DNA of 64,000 nt from Nautilus pompilius (lineage: Eukaryota > Mollusca > Cephalopoda > Nautilida > Nautilidae): the NCBI GenBank assembly GCA_018389105.1, contig JACATO010000985.1:340001-404000 (forward strand). The letters run 5' to 3'. Numbering within the stretch: position 1 is the first letter of the stretch; the number at the start of each line of letters is the position of its first letter. Below are positions 1 through 11,284 of this stretch, piece by piece. Position numbers and translations under genes: made by a program. The notes beneath the pieces are model-generated. The model saw only the letters and a list, made by a program, of their open reading frames with translations, was not told the DNA's origin and did no database searches.

Positions 1-62
1 ATAATTGCAGAGTTCGGCGGGTCGCATGTGGCCCGCGGGTCGCGGGTTGCCCATATATGCCC
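1..62 (-). mobile_element. Terminus of a hAT element running off the left edge
   Basis: The first ~60 bases carry alternating gcgggtcgc / gcccgcggg blocks followed by ggttgcccatat. Read on the minus strand this is a short lead-in, gggcaac, then repeated ggcccgc/gacccgc words, the usual end of Charlie/Zaphod-type hAT transposons. The orientation implies the rest of the element lies to the left, outside the window, so it is probably separate from the transposase pseudogene that starts at 279. The target-site duplication cannot be checked. Confidence 0.4.
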
Positions 63-278
63 TAAGACAGTGATGAACAACCTTTTCTGGATGCGGACCG
101 CAAGTGAACTTCGTAGGCTTCTGGCGGGCCACAAGCATTTTTTCTTACGGAGTTGCAGGCTTTAAGCCTGGTGAGTACCAACATACTCCATAGCCACCCC
201 TTTTATGACACATAAAAGTTATTTTTTTGCCAAAATAAAAGAAAATATATATATATTGTATGGCGATTTTAATTTATA

Positions 279-2069
279 CTACTTTTTAAGCAGCTTAATG
301 CGACACTTGACTCTTTTTCTTTCACAAGTCTTTTTTATGTCAGGCTCGATCTGAGACATCGCGATGCGCAAGGAACTTTCCATGCGTTCGCCTCCCAGCC
401 GATTTCGATGCTTATTCTTCAGCACCTGCATTTTTGAAAAAAATTGCTCACAGATGTAAGTGCTGTCGAAACAAGCTTACCATCTTCAAAGCATGGTTTG
501 ACAATTCGGAAAAATTCTTCCCTGGTAGGTAGAACTTATAAAAGTCAAGGAGCGGCACATCGAGGAATTTTGCTCTCAGTTCAGTGCTACACTGAAGATC
601 AAGAAGCTCCATTTGAAGCTCTGGAGGCGCACTTTCAGCACTGACATCGAATGGAATGGAAAAGATGTTGAAGGTGTCCTCGGATCTTCTGAAATCTTGA
701 AAACGGAAGTGAAATTTATCTTTGAGTTGTCGAATCTCTTCTGCATATTTTGCAGAATCATCTGGATTCTCCTTCCTCAACGTTTCAAAATGAACAGTTA
801 TTGAAACGAAGTTGTGATTCCCACAGCGACAACTTGGATTCGAATGCATTGATCTTATCAAACATGACGTGAATGAGCTGTTCCTTTCCTTGGAGCCACA
901 GATTCAGTGCATTGAGATGCTAAGTAAGGTCGATCAAAAACGCAAAATCGCACATCCACTCACGATCGCCAAATTCCTTCACTGGCTTCCCCTTCATATC
1001 TAAGAAGAGTTCAATTTCTTCCTTCAAATCATAAACTCGCTTGAGCATCTGACCACGGCTTAGCCATCGCACTTCAGCATAATAAACCACATCTCTATAA
1101 TCAGATGCCATGTCATTCAGCAACTATCTGAATTGGCGATGATTCAATCCATTTGATCTGATGAAATTCACAAGCTTCACAACAACTGCAACAACATTTT
1201 CCATCCCCAGAGATTTCGCACATAACTGCTCTTGATGCAACAAACAATGACACAGAATTAACTCATGACCAGTCAGAGCCCTAGTTTCTTGAGAGATGAG
1301 AGTTGTCAAGCCGTTGATCTTTCCAACCATTGATGGGGCCCCATCAGCTGCAATGCCACTCAGCCTCTCTAAAGGTAGCCCCAACCGCTGCAGTACTTTC
1401 ATCAACTCTTCTTTCATATCCGCACCGGTTGTTGTGTCCATCATTCCCACCATACCCGCTAACTCCTCGGTTATGTTAAATTCAGCATCAATGCCTCGAA
1501 TGAAGACAACCAGTTGAGCTACATGGGAGACGTCAGTGCTCCCGTCCAATGCTATGGAAAACCACTTGAAATTTGATGCTCCGCAATTCAGGATGTCTTC
1601 AATGTTCTTTGACTGTCATCAACCCTCCTACCCACAGTAAACCTTGACAGGCTAATTTTTTAAATAATAGCCTTCTTCTCAGGAAATGCTACATCAGCCA
1701 CAGCTTCAAGGCATCCCTTCACCATCTCCCCATCACCAAAGGGTTTTTGGAGACCAAATAACCGGCACGCACCGAAATGTCTGCCTCAGCAGTGGCTTTC
1801 TTGAAGAGATTTTGTTGGCCCGCAAGACGTTTTTCAAATCCCCGCACCTTATCTTTCCGCATCTGTCCCTGAAGGGTACCGTATTTAGATGCATGCTTTG
1901 TACCATAATGTCTCCTGGCGTTATATTCTTCAAGGACAGCCACAGATTCATTGCAAATTAAGCATACCGCGGTCTCTTTAACACTGGTGAAGAAATACTC
2001 TGAGGTCCACCTATCGTTGAATTTGCGTGATTCATCCTCTACTTTTCGCTTTTTCTTCTCTGAGGCCAT
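279..2069 (-). pseudogene. Decayed hAT transposase, GTF2IRD2/ZBED-like
   Basis: A DNA-transposon transposase of the hAT superfamily, in the branch that gave rise to vertebrate GTF2IRD2. The likely start is MASEKKKRKVEDESRKF at 2069. Next comes a BED-type zinc finger (CLIC...RRHYGTKH, about 1900-1970), then KPFGDGEMVKGC near 1720, the first catalytic block ALDGSTDVS near 1540, AADGAPSMVG near 1340, and the CHCLLHQEQLCAK Cys/His block near 1235. RWLSRGQMLKRVYDL lies near 1060 and the C-terminal dimerisation region (FRQHLHLCEQFF, then ERMESSLRIA) at 440-350, ending at a stop at 279-281. The copy is dead: in-frame stops occur near 1645, 1122 and 920, and the frame shifts near 1600, 800 and 440. 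Nearly all of the family length survives, so this is an old autonomous copy decayed by point changes. Family identity is recognised from memory of the motifs. Confidence 0.85.
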
Positions 2070-2293
2070 GTCTGACGGTCTGAGAAATCCCGACATGTGC
2101 ACACGAATTTGCTACACGTGATGATACACCCTATCGTCACTCTCCTAGCTGCGAAAACATGACACGACGTTGCTGGTTGTTGGTACCCAAGTTGGCATAG
2201 AGATGCGCTGGCTAGTGCGCGTACGGCCTGAGTCCCTGTCTGGTCCTTGCCGCGTGCTCCCCGCAGGCGTCGAGGTCCGAGTCTTTTAGCTGC

Positions 2294-2450
2294 CAGTGTA
2301 GCAATTTCAGATTACCCCCCGCTTCACCTTCCCCCAACCCCGGTAGCTTCATTCAAATCGCGTTCAGATTACCGGGAGGTAGGATGAAATCGATTTAAAA
2401 TTACCGGGGGGTAACTTGAAATGGGGGGGTAGCTTCAAGTCTTTACACCG
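2294..2450. mobile_element. Possible MITE with imperfect inverted ends
   Basis: A 157-bp segment begins cagtgtagcaatttcagatt and ends, read in reverse complement, cggtgtaaagacttgaagct. Both ends run straight into C-rich taccccc blocks, giving ~28-bp imperfect terminal inverted repeats. A second inverted pair (attaccgggaggta / attaccggggggta) lies inside. It has no coding capacity and I could not find a target-site duplication, so the call rests on symmetry alone. Confidence 0.35.
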
Positions 2451-2984
2451 GCCCAAATGGCGTTAGCCAATGGGAGCGAGGCTCGATTGCGTCAGTCCTA
2501 GTACGGTAACAGTTAGAGTTCCAGCTCCCTTCGCCAGCGTGTATTGTCCGCGCTTCCATCAGGGCGGCGGAGCGACGAGGAGCCACAGGGGAGCTGTGAT
2601 GCCAGTGTGATTTACCGCAGAGGCCTGTGACGCAAACGGGAGGAGTGCCTGCCGTGGGAGACGAGCCCGCGGGTGGCTGGTGGCTATACGGTCACCGGGT
2701 GAGAAAACAGGAAAATAATATTACTTTGCCAAAGCCCCCACGGGCCGAGAGTTGCTCATGACTGCCCTAAGAGAACCTTGACGGTGAATGAGCACGTGGC
2801 GAGTTATGGCAGCACGTCCTTTGTCTTGATGTTACTGTTAAAGACCTTCCGGCTTTCTCTTCCATGGCGGTGACAATCGCCCCGATGACGGTGGGCGCAG
2901 ATTCACGAGGAATTTCTAAATCTTACCATCTCTTCGTTAGCCACACTCAGGACGGCCTATTATAATTCGATCTCGGGTAAACAA

Positions 2985-3006
2985 AGGAATATCGCGGGAT
3001 ATTCCT
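2985..3006. repeat. Perfect 9-bp hairpin, 4-nt loop
   Basis: AGGAATATC - GCGG - GATATTCCT is a perfect inverted repeat in otherwise unremarkable AT-rich sequence. No gene, T-run or RNA-gene context suggests a function; it may be chance or a relic of a small palindromic element. Confidence 0.4.
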
Positions 3007-4899
3007 GCTTTTATTTCGGAATGGTGATACTGAGTAATGGTCATCTGTCGACCTAGACATCTATATATATATATGATCACACCTGAAATATGTAGCCTTT
3101 GGTATACATTAATTTATGGCGTATCAAATTGCTATATGTGTTTTTTGCTCTAGCCTTCTATAGCGAGCTTCCTTATTCTCCATTCGACGGTGAAACTGCA
3201 TACCCGGTGAGATCGATTGCCGATAGCACGGTCTTGCAGCTCTTATGCTCCATTAAGTAACAAAGAGAACTTCATTTTATATTGAGATTAGCGGACGAGG
3301 CAACAGACATCGCTTTTCATGAAAAAAAATGCACGCCTATATGCTTCCTATTTGTTTTGCCATCAGGGGAGTAATGCGAGACCCTGGTTACAAATACGTC
3401 ACGTGTTTGTCTTGTACTCTTCAAACACTTCTCTTGTGTACGACGCCAAAAAATAAGTCTGTGTTAACAACAAAGTTTACATTTGCACTTTGTGTTGTTT
3501 TGCTACATTTGTTTTCAGAGTATTTAGCTTTTTTCTCATACATATGGACTAAATTATTATTTCTTTAAATCAAGGTTAATAGTACCTGTTACTTAATAGG
3601 ATATAGAACAATGTTAACTAAGAATATAATAAGATATGCAGTAAAATCCCATATAAACGGTAGCGAAAAAATATTATACACCGTGTTTCGTTGAGTCAGC
3701 TGTTGGCATCAAGATGATACAGCAAGCACACCAAGGGATGAATCATTTTCCAGAGTAGTACAGCAGCACAGGTGACTGTTAGAAAACGCCTTGTTCACCT
3801 CGGTTGTCGGTGAGTTAATTATCCATAGCGGCAAAACAAATCGCATCTTCTGCCACAACGGGCGACTCTGTTTATTTTATTGTGTGGAGGCAGACTCGAG
3901 CGGTGGGGTTTCTAATCTTCTCCAAAGGATATTCCAGGGACGAAAAGTCTTCACTAATCCCTAGCAACGGTTTTCTGTCGCTGAGGATGTCTGTAAACTG
4001 TGCATAATTCTTGCGGCCTGATTTGACGTCGATGGGATTCAGCCCCGGGGACTCGATTTATACTGAAGCAGGAAACCGTTTTGTCCTACTACAGTAGTAA
4101 ATAACTGGACCATCTGTGGGCCGCCAAGAATCCCTGATCAGCGATCGAGGAGGAAGCGTTTCTTGGATCGATCTGCTTACGCTCCATAAAATTGCACTGC
4201 ATTTTTGCAGGCAAAATTTTCTCGATCGGTTGTAGGTGTTTTCTTATCTCAAAATTTCCTGATACTCTCTCATCTTTCCCTTCCAGAAACAACTCGCTAA
4301 TGAACTGTTAGGCATAACATAGTGCCACGAATGCTCGCCTTAAACCCAAATGTTCTTAACAGAACAGCCCGATAAATATCTCTTCCATACCGAATATCCT
4401 TCAATTTCCTGTAGATATTCGTTTTACCAACATAGCAACAAAAAAGACGTCATCCTACCTTTACTTTGCCATTACTGCAGAGGAATCTTGCATACCAATT
4501 TGCTGTCAGTTTGATTTTTCGTTTTATCCGAACAATCGTATAGGAAGTTAGAATTCTCATCACGTTTAATTCCATAGTCTAACACCCATAGATACGGTAC
4601 ATCGAGCTGTTCACTAAGCGTCACGACGTCAATTGACATAGACGGCTTAGTCTGACGTCATGGATTCCAGCCGCAGGGCCAAACACGGTACTAATCTTTT
4701 CGGTGAGTCCGGCCCTATGCATGTCGTAAAACGCTACTCGCAAAGTCCTGTACATTATTCGGTCGGCTTATTTCTGAACCTGACAGGAAAAACATATACA
4801 AGTTTGAGCTGCCATAGCAGCTTATTTCTTTAAATTCCAACAAACCTGAATTTGGACTGCGAAATTTGAATTTTAAGGCCTGATGTTGTTAATAGGAAT
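3007..4899. other. No recognisable feature
   Basis: AT-rich sequence. The longest open frames are 60-80 codons and resemble nothing I know. A short (TA)n run lies at 3062-3074. No splice-site-bounded exon stood out. Confidence 0.5.
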
Positions 4900-4904
4900 G
4901 CAAG

Positions 4905-5145
4905 CCCAACCTAACTTGTGATGGAGCATTCGTCCTTGGTTTCAGCCTCTCGCTGAGCTTGGAAGGTGTGGGAAGGGGGTGGGGCATTTGCCTCGTTGAC
5001 CAAGCGAGTAACCTGGGCACGGCTGAGAGGCCCTCGGGCACTGCTCAAGGTGTGGCCCAGTCAAGAGTTACCTGCCGAAGAGCACCCAATGAAATCCCTG
5101 CGGCCGACTGGCAAAAAAAAATAAATAAATAAAAGAAGATGGAGA
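4905..5145 (+). mobile_element. Possible retroposed repeat with A-rich tail
   Basis: A GC-rich block (about 4920-5110) abruptly different from its AT-rich left flank ends in gactggc followed by an A-rich (AAAT)n tail at 5113-5135. A GC-rich body plus A-rich tail is typical of a SINE or truncated LINE 3' end on the plus strand. I do not recognise the family. More GC-rich sequence after the tail (5150-5240) may be a second element. Confidence 0.3.
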
Positions 5146-6284
5146 AGAAGACGGGCCAGAAGGGCAGGTACGCTTGGCCTACCTCGGCAGTCCAGCTGCC
5201 TATCGCCGGGGAGGGTTAGGGTCACGCCGCGCCCATCCTACTCAAAGGTCACGGCAATGAACATGCATAATCTCCGTAGAGTCGGGTTTCTTAGAATCTA
5301 TGCGTCTTTTTTTTGTGGAAAGGCAACAATGTGAGGAGTTACAGAAACATCGCCGATGTGTCGAGCTCACCATCCTGCCTGACTCTCGATTTCTCTTCAA
5401 GAGAGAGAGAGATTCCGGACGGATGTCTGTAGTTTCGGTTTTTTTATCCTGGTCATCTCTGAGCCACACGCTCGGAACTGTCAATGATGTGCTGCCCACG
5501 ACGATCGAGCAGCTCGTTGGTCTAGTTACGGTCGGCGCTTCTTGATCGAACGTCAAGCGAAACCTATTTGCTTACTGTAGCTCCCGACAACTAGGTAAGC
5601 TTTCTCCCTACGCGCACCAGCCGATAATCGAGCGAAGACCGGTTTCCGGCCGTAAGCCTAAAATCAACGGGCTGATTTCCCCTCTTCCCAGCAATCGCAA
5701 GTCCATCTCGCTTCCCCCCTCTCTGGCTTATCGCCAATCTTCTCTTTTCGTTAATCTGAAGAGCATTTCGCTTCCTAAGACAATGGCTTCGAGACGTCAG
5801 GTGCTCGGCCAGACGATCCGCTGCCAGAATCGTCGAATCGCGTTGGCACTCCTGGTTTTAACGGCGCGCATACGACGTCTTGGACGACTGCGCTGCGAAA
5901 ACCGGAAATGCAGGCGAAGTTTCCCCTGTTGGCAGAACCCAGCATCGATCTGTAAAAGAACAATAATAATAATAATAATAATAAACGACCCTGACAATGG
6001 AGCGATTGGGTGACGGCCTTGAAAAAGGCAAACCATCAAAGCATTCTCGACGATTGGCGCAATTCCATCCGAAGTCCTGTGTAGCGACAATATCTTGTTA
6101 ACCCGTCCAGTACCGACGGACCTTCCACTTGACAAAACGCAAATGCAAATGAAGGATTGAGACAGCGGTCGCTATCGTTAATAAAAGAGGAAAACAATCG
6201 CCGTTGCCTGGAAGGCTAAAAGTAAAAGGTTTGGGGGGATCGTCTCAAACGACCTAAACGTCGGTAACAGTTTTTCTCTCCGTT

Positions 6285-6285
<1 letters not shown>
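5146..6285. other. Unassigned, moderately GC-rich stretch
   Basis: Overlapping open frames of up to 112 codons exist on both strands but show no family motif. An (AAT)n microsatellite lies at 5962-5985. A SVWLRDD string on the minus strand near 5465 was considered as a dioxygenase exon and rejected. Confidence 0.4.

Positions 6286-6318
<33 letters not shown>
6286..6318. repeat. (TTG)n microsatellite
   Basis: About eleven uninterrupted TTG units. Confidence 0.9.
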
Positions 6319-8870
6319 CGTTCAGTTTAAAAATCACGAGGAGTCGTTGTAGGTTAAGATCTTTCCGCTATAAATGCGGTGACGCCCACTAACAGGCGCC
6401 AATGAATCTCTCGGCCGCTAAACCATCGGCAACTTTTTCGCCGTATGGTTTCCGTGGTGTCTGGGCCCCTTTTCTCTCCATGACGTAAATAAAGGCCCCG
6501 CCTGACGAACTCGTACGCATTGTATATTTTTCAAAACATTTAGTTAAAAAGTCGAGAATTGGTCTCTACTTAAACCCAAAGCTATCCAGCCAGTGTGAAA
6601 ACCCTTAACTGGTCTATATCCCGTAATTTTTAATTCAAACTTTCCCCAGAGTTTACTTTACGTGGACCTATCTCTCATTAAGGGCTGCAATCTATTATAA
6701 CCCTCGAGTTCATTTTTGTTCTTGCAAAAGCTCTTTTAGCATAGATATGTAATGGCGATGTGTTCAGCCTTTTCGGACCCTCATCGCTCCCTGTAACACT
6801 CTAAAGACCGAAGAATTAGATTAATGTTACACTGATTTTCAACTGATTATATATAATACAAGATCCAAGAATTTGTGCACCGATGGTTCAACTTAGACAT
6901 TCTCTTTTTAAAAAGAAATTGTCTTCATGTGGAGGAAAAGATGAATATTTTTGTAAAATGACCCAGTCTCCAATAAGTAATGTCATAGCGTGATGAAGGA
7001 ACAGTTGAAGTTGAAGACTAGTTCAGCTTTAGAAGTTCTTTTAAAGAACCATGTTTGACAAAATAAGTGCAAATACGATCTTTCATACCTGAAATTCTCA
7101 TATTGTGCAGGCGAATGGTGTTTTCGATAGCTGGTGTAATATATTAGCGCCGTCTACCGAATTCTTTACCTATACCTACATATTTAGCTTTCCACGCACT
7201 ATAGCTGTGGACTCGCTAATGAATGAAGCTAGGAGAACATTTTTAACAGAAGTCTTGTAATGAATGTTTAACCATAAAATTAATGTATATATAATTTCTA
7301 ATGGCTAGAACCTATTAATTATGTAACGATACACACGCGCACATACAAATTTGATTATAAGTCTAATAACGCATAACTGCATCAGCGAGTCAACGACATC
7401 ACGGCCTGATGTTTAGATGAAGAAGAAAACAGGCTCTTTGAAAACCCACTGGCGTCTGTTTTTACGAATTCTGTCTTGACGCAACAAACGTTTCACACTT
7501 CAGGATGCCTAATGAACCCCTCCCTCCCAAGAAAGATATATCTACTTGATTACTCATCATTAGCTATTTCATAATCTAAAAATTCTGGAGTAATTAGACT
7601 AAATATTTTGTGCGTGTAGTCACGCGAGTTTGGAATTCACGCGGTAATTCTAAGAGAGCGTTCATTTAAAGGCATTTGCAAAACGTGTTTTTAATAAACG
7701 ACTAGGAAAAACAGCAGCCTACTTACAGAACGGACAAGAAGCTTACAAGTCACAATAAATGCTTGGTCAGCCAGAGGTTCGGTGCATCCATCTCTTCTGT
7801 TTTTCCATATTCTTTGAGAGAAAACAAAATACATTTCCTAACTTTGTGTGTTACCTGGAACTAACCATGTCTTCTATAACGACTAGGCTATGTTTTGATA
7901 TTTGTGTGCAAGTACGAAATAAATTCCATAATAACTTTTGCTAGAAAAGATGGAAATACAGTAAATTGAAATTGATGCTTGGGATTTTAATTATCCGGTT
8001 TAACCCCCTTTTGTTTTTGTGAGATTTCAAAAAAGGTTAGCACAAATGGCCAGAGTTATCCAATAACTACACCGTCCGTGCAGTATTATAACGTTTACCG
8101 CCTACAATATCAAGTTACAGGAAAAGATTTTAAGTTATATCAGTTGGAATGCAGATAATTGTAAATGTACAAATGTTTTCAATATGGAAGATTAGATTAT
8201 ACGAAAGTTGTTACCCTCCAATTTCTGTTTACACTGGGAGGCCAGAGAAATTCCTGAAATAAAGTAGACGTATTCAATTATCTGAACATTAAATCTAAAG
8301 TGATTTATGGTTTCGCTCATTAATGACAGCTGGGTGCTTTTAATTATATTTTTTCTAAACTTCAGAAACGCTAAATGATAAAGTTTATTTTAACAAATTA
8401 TTTTAATTGCAACCTTTATCATCTATAAAGTATGATGGAGAATGAGGAAGTCGAGAAGCTTTTAACGAGATACGAATAAAAGATGTTCCGATCTCTTCAG
8501 TTAACTTTCTAAGCCAATATATTGTAAAATACAAATGGGAGGCTCATCATTCTTTGGTTACGCTGAAGGTGTTAAAATACAGATAACTAGTCGTTTAGAA
8601 GAATTGCCTGGTATATATTAATTAAGCAAAAACTGATTTCCGGCGGGATATCTGAAACTAATGGTTGATTTTCCCCTAGTTCTTGTAAATGCATCTCATC
8701 TATGCGAAATTCTCCTTACGTCGTAAATTACTCTTTCGATACGAGCTGGAGAATATCTCCCCACTCTCCTCTTCCGGTTTCGGTTGGCATTTTGCCGGAT
8801 TTTTTTATCATCTTGTTTTCTTTCAAATGCTTTCTGATAGCAAGCTGAGGACGATCTTTGCCATTACAGT
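6319..8870. other. No recognisable feature
   Basis: AT-rich DNA with frequent stops in all frames. I see no transposon ends, tandem repeats or convincing exon in this 2.5 kb. Confidence 0.5.
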
Positions 8871-9167
8871 AAAATGCTCTCTCTCTCTCTCTCTCCAATT
8901 TTGCGATTGGCCTGCTTGTGCGCAGGCGCGGTGTACTCAATTCCGGTTCAGACGCGAGGCTGCGGGCAGAGACCCCGAAATGTTTGCTTAAGCGATCTGA
9001 ATCCGGACAACATGGGAGGGATACGCAGGCATCAAGCGTACAACAGCCTTATCAGCGATATGTTCAATACAGAGGAAAGGAGAAGCAGGAAACTCCTTCC
9101 TGTATTAACGAATTCTTCATGATAAATATACAATGTGGCGCGTTAATTTTTTTTTTAAAAGAGAGAG

Positions 9168-9547
9168 AGCGAGAGAGATGACGTCAGTACAGAGAGATAT
9201 GACGTCAGTATATATATGAGAGGGAGAGATGACGTCAGTACAGAGAGAGATGACGTCAGTATATATATGAGAGGGAGAGATGACGTCAGTACAGAGAGAG
9301 ATGACGTCAGTATATATATATATATGAGAGAGAGATGACGTCAGTATATATATGAGAGGGAGAGATGACGTCAGTACAGAGATAGATGACGTCAGTATAT
9401 ATATGAGAGGGAGAGATGACATCAGTACAGATAGAGATGACGTCAGTATATATATGAGAGGGAGAGATGACGTCAGTACAGAGAGAGATGACGTCAGTAT
9501 ATATATGAGAGGGAGAGATGACGTCAGTACAGAGAGAGAGAGAGAGA
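9168..9547. repeat. Tandem array of TGACGTCA palindromes in a GA repeat (array 1)
   Basis: A ~51-bp composite unit, TGACGTCA + gtacagagagaga followed by TGACGTCA + gtatatatatgagagggagaga, repeats about six to seven times. I count 13 perfect TGACGTCA octamers plus one variant (TGACATCA). The octamer is the full palindromic cAMP-response element consensus bound by CREB/ATF bZIP factors. Because 51 is a multiple of three, long meaningless open frames cross the array on both strands. Flanks are simple GA repeats. Confidence 0.9.
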
Positions 9548-10198
9548 AGATCGATGATGGCCAGATCTGGTTATTGCTGTTGATGTCTTTCTCTTTCTCT
9601 GATGAATCTGGCGACGAAACCCAATTTGCTCAAAACGACAACAAAAACAAACTTTTGCAGCAAAGTTGGAAATTATGGGGATGAGGGGGAGATTTTTTTT
9701 TTAAATAAATGTCACCCGTATGAATAATAAGCCAGTGCGTGGGTGAGACAGATTAATGGATTTCCAAACATCGTTCTAAACCTGTCGTTTTACACGGCAG
9801 AGGCTCATTACAAACATTTGTAAATAAAGAGTGAAGGTATATTGATCGAACCTATATTTAAGAATTGATTCTCGCCACAGCTCTTTTAGACTAACGCCTG
9901 CCGATGCCGATCGACCGCCGATTGTTCACAGCACAACTCCTGGATCGCTGGGCTAAAAATACGACCTGAGGAGGCGAACGCCATTTTAAGTCCTTGCAGT
10001 CAGATTCGTCTCTGGTCACAGAACAGAGCAGAACATCGTTTACCTGCCCCGTTAATCGATAAACAAAGACGAAACGTTGCTGTTACTCCATCTTCAGTGT
10101 GATTTATCTGCGCCACCCTTACCATCCGTCATCCGTAAAGTCGCGTAAATTCCGCGTAGAGACGACCTTTCGCGGCGGCGTTAACCCAGTAACCGATT
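9548..10198. other. No recognisable feature
   Basis: Mixed-composition DNA without family motifs, tandem structure or clear splice-bounded frames. Confidence 0.45.
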
Positions 10199-10230
10199 CC
10201 CTCCTCCTCCTCCTCCTCCTCCTCCTCCTT
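10199..10230. repeat. (CTC)n microsatellite
   Basis: Roughly ten CTC units, making a short polyleucine frame that should not be taken as coding. Confidence 0.85.
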
Positions 10231-10718
10231 TCGTCCATTGTGTTTTTTTTTCTTCTCGCGCTGTCGACGACAAAGAAGAATCGAGGCGGGTGCGCGAAAT
10301 AGCCCAGCCCCTTTGTTCCGTTAAACGAACAAGGGGTTTCCGAGCCGAGGGGACCGGCGCAGCCCTTCGCCAGAGACCCTCAGCCGCTTAGGAGATGCGA
10401 AATGCAAGGCATCCTTCCAGGCGGAGGACCACCTGGACACAGACAAAGGAGGAGCTCTGTCGGTGAGATCTTACCGCGATATCGGGGGAACCCCCCTCCC
10501 CGACTTCCGGAACGAAAGATCTCGCAGACTACACATTCAACCACGTGAGTGTGTGTGTGTGTGTGTGCGCTCGGGTATCCCTAGACTATCCGCCCCGCAC
10601 CCGTTCCTCTTGGCTGCGGGCGAATGCGTTACATACTAATCGCCGGGATTACAGAGTTCCCTCTATCTTACATGCGGGAATAAATATCAACACACAGCGG
10701 CAATCCGCCACGTGACCT

Positions 10719-11219
10719 CTCTCGTCACGGACGCGAGAATCGTCGTTATTAAGAGAGCGGCCGGCCGACAACACGGAACACGAGGCGATACTCTCGTCAC
10801 GGACGCGAGAATCGTCGTTATTAAGAGAGCGGCCGGCCGACAACACGGAACACGAGCCGATACTCTCGTCACGGACGCGAGAATCGTCGTTATTAAGAGA
10901 GCGGCCGGCCGACAACACGGAACACGAGCCGATACTCTCGTCACGGACGCGAGAATCGTCGTTATTAAGAGAGCGGCCGGCCGACAACACGGAACACGAG
11001 GCGATACTCTCGTCACGGACGCGAGAATCGTCGTTATTAAGAGAGCGGCCGGCCGACAACACGGAACACGAGCCGATACTCTCGTCACGGACGCGAGAAT
11101 CGTCGTTATTAAGAGAGCGGCCGGCCGACAACAGGGAACACGACCCGATACTCTCGTCACGGACGCGAGAATCGTCGTTATTAAGAGAGCGGCCGGCCGA
11201 CAACACGGAACACGAGGCG
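10719..11219. repeat. 72-bp minisatellite, seven copies
   Basis: Seven nearly identical 72-bp units start at 10719, 10791, 10863, 10935, 11007, 11079 and 11151. Each has ctctcgtcacggacgcgaga, then atcgtcgttattaagagagc, ggccggcc (an 8-bp palindrome) and gacaacacggaacacgag. Copies differ mainly in the three bases before GATA (ggc, gcc, gcc, ggc, gcc, ccc), with one cacgg to caggg change in the sixth. The length is divisible by three, so one plus-strand and two minus-strand frames stay open for ~190 codons. Near-identity of units indicates recent expansion or gene conversion. Confidence 0.95.
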
Positions 11220-11284
11220 GTAACGGGTCTTCGCAACCAACCCGCTTGGCAATGGCCGGGTTTCTTCTGAACATCGCTCCCTAG

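Noticed and set aside
5242..5556. Minus-strand SVWLRDD string resembling the N-terminal zinc-binding region of gamma-butyrobetaine dioxygenases
   Set aside because: Only seven residues match, the following Cys residues expected in that region are missing, and there is no donor after the block.
9117..9684. Open frames of 100-110 codons on both strands across the TGACGTCA array
   Set aside because: The repeat unit is a multiple of three and lacks stops; the translation is purely periodic with no family signature.
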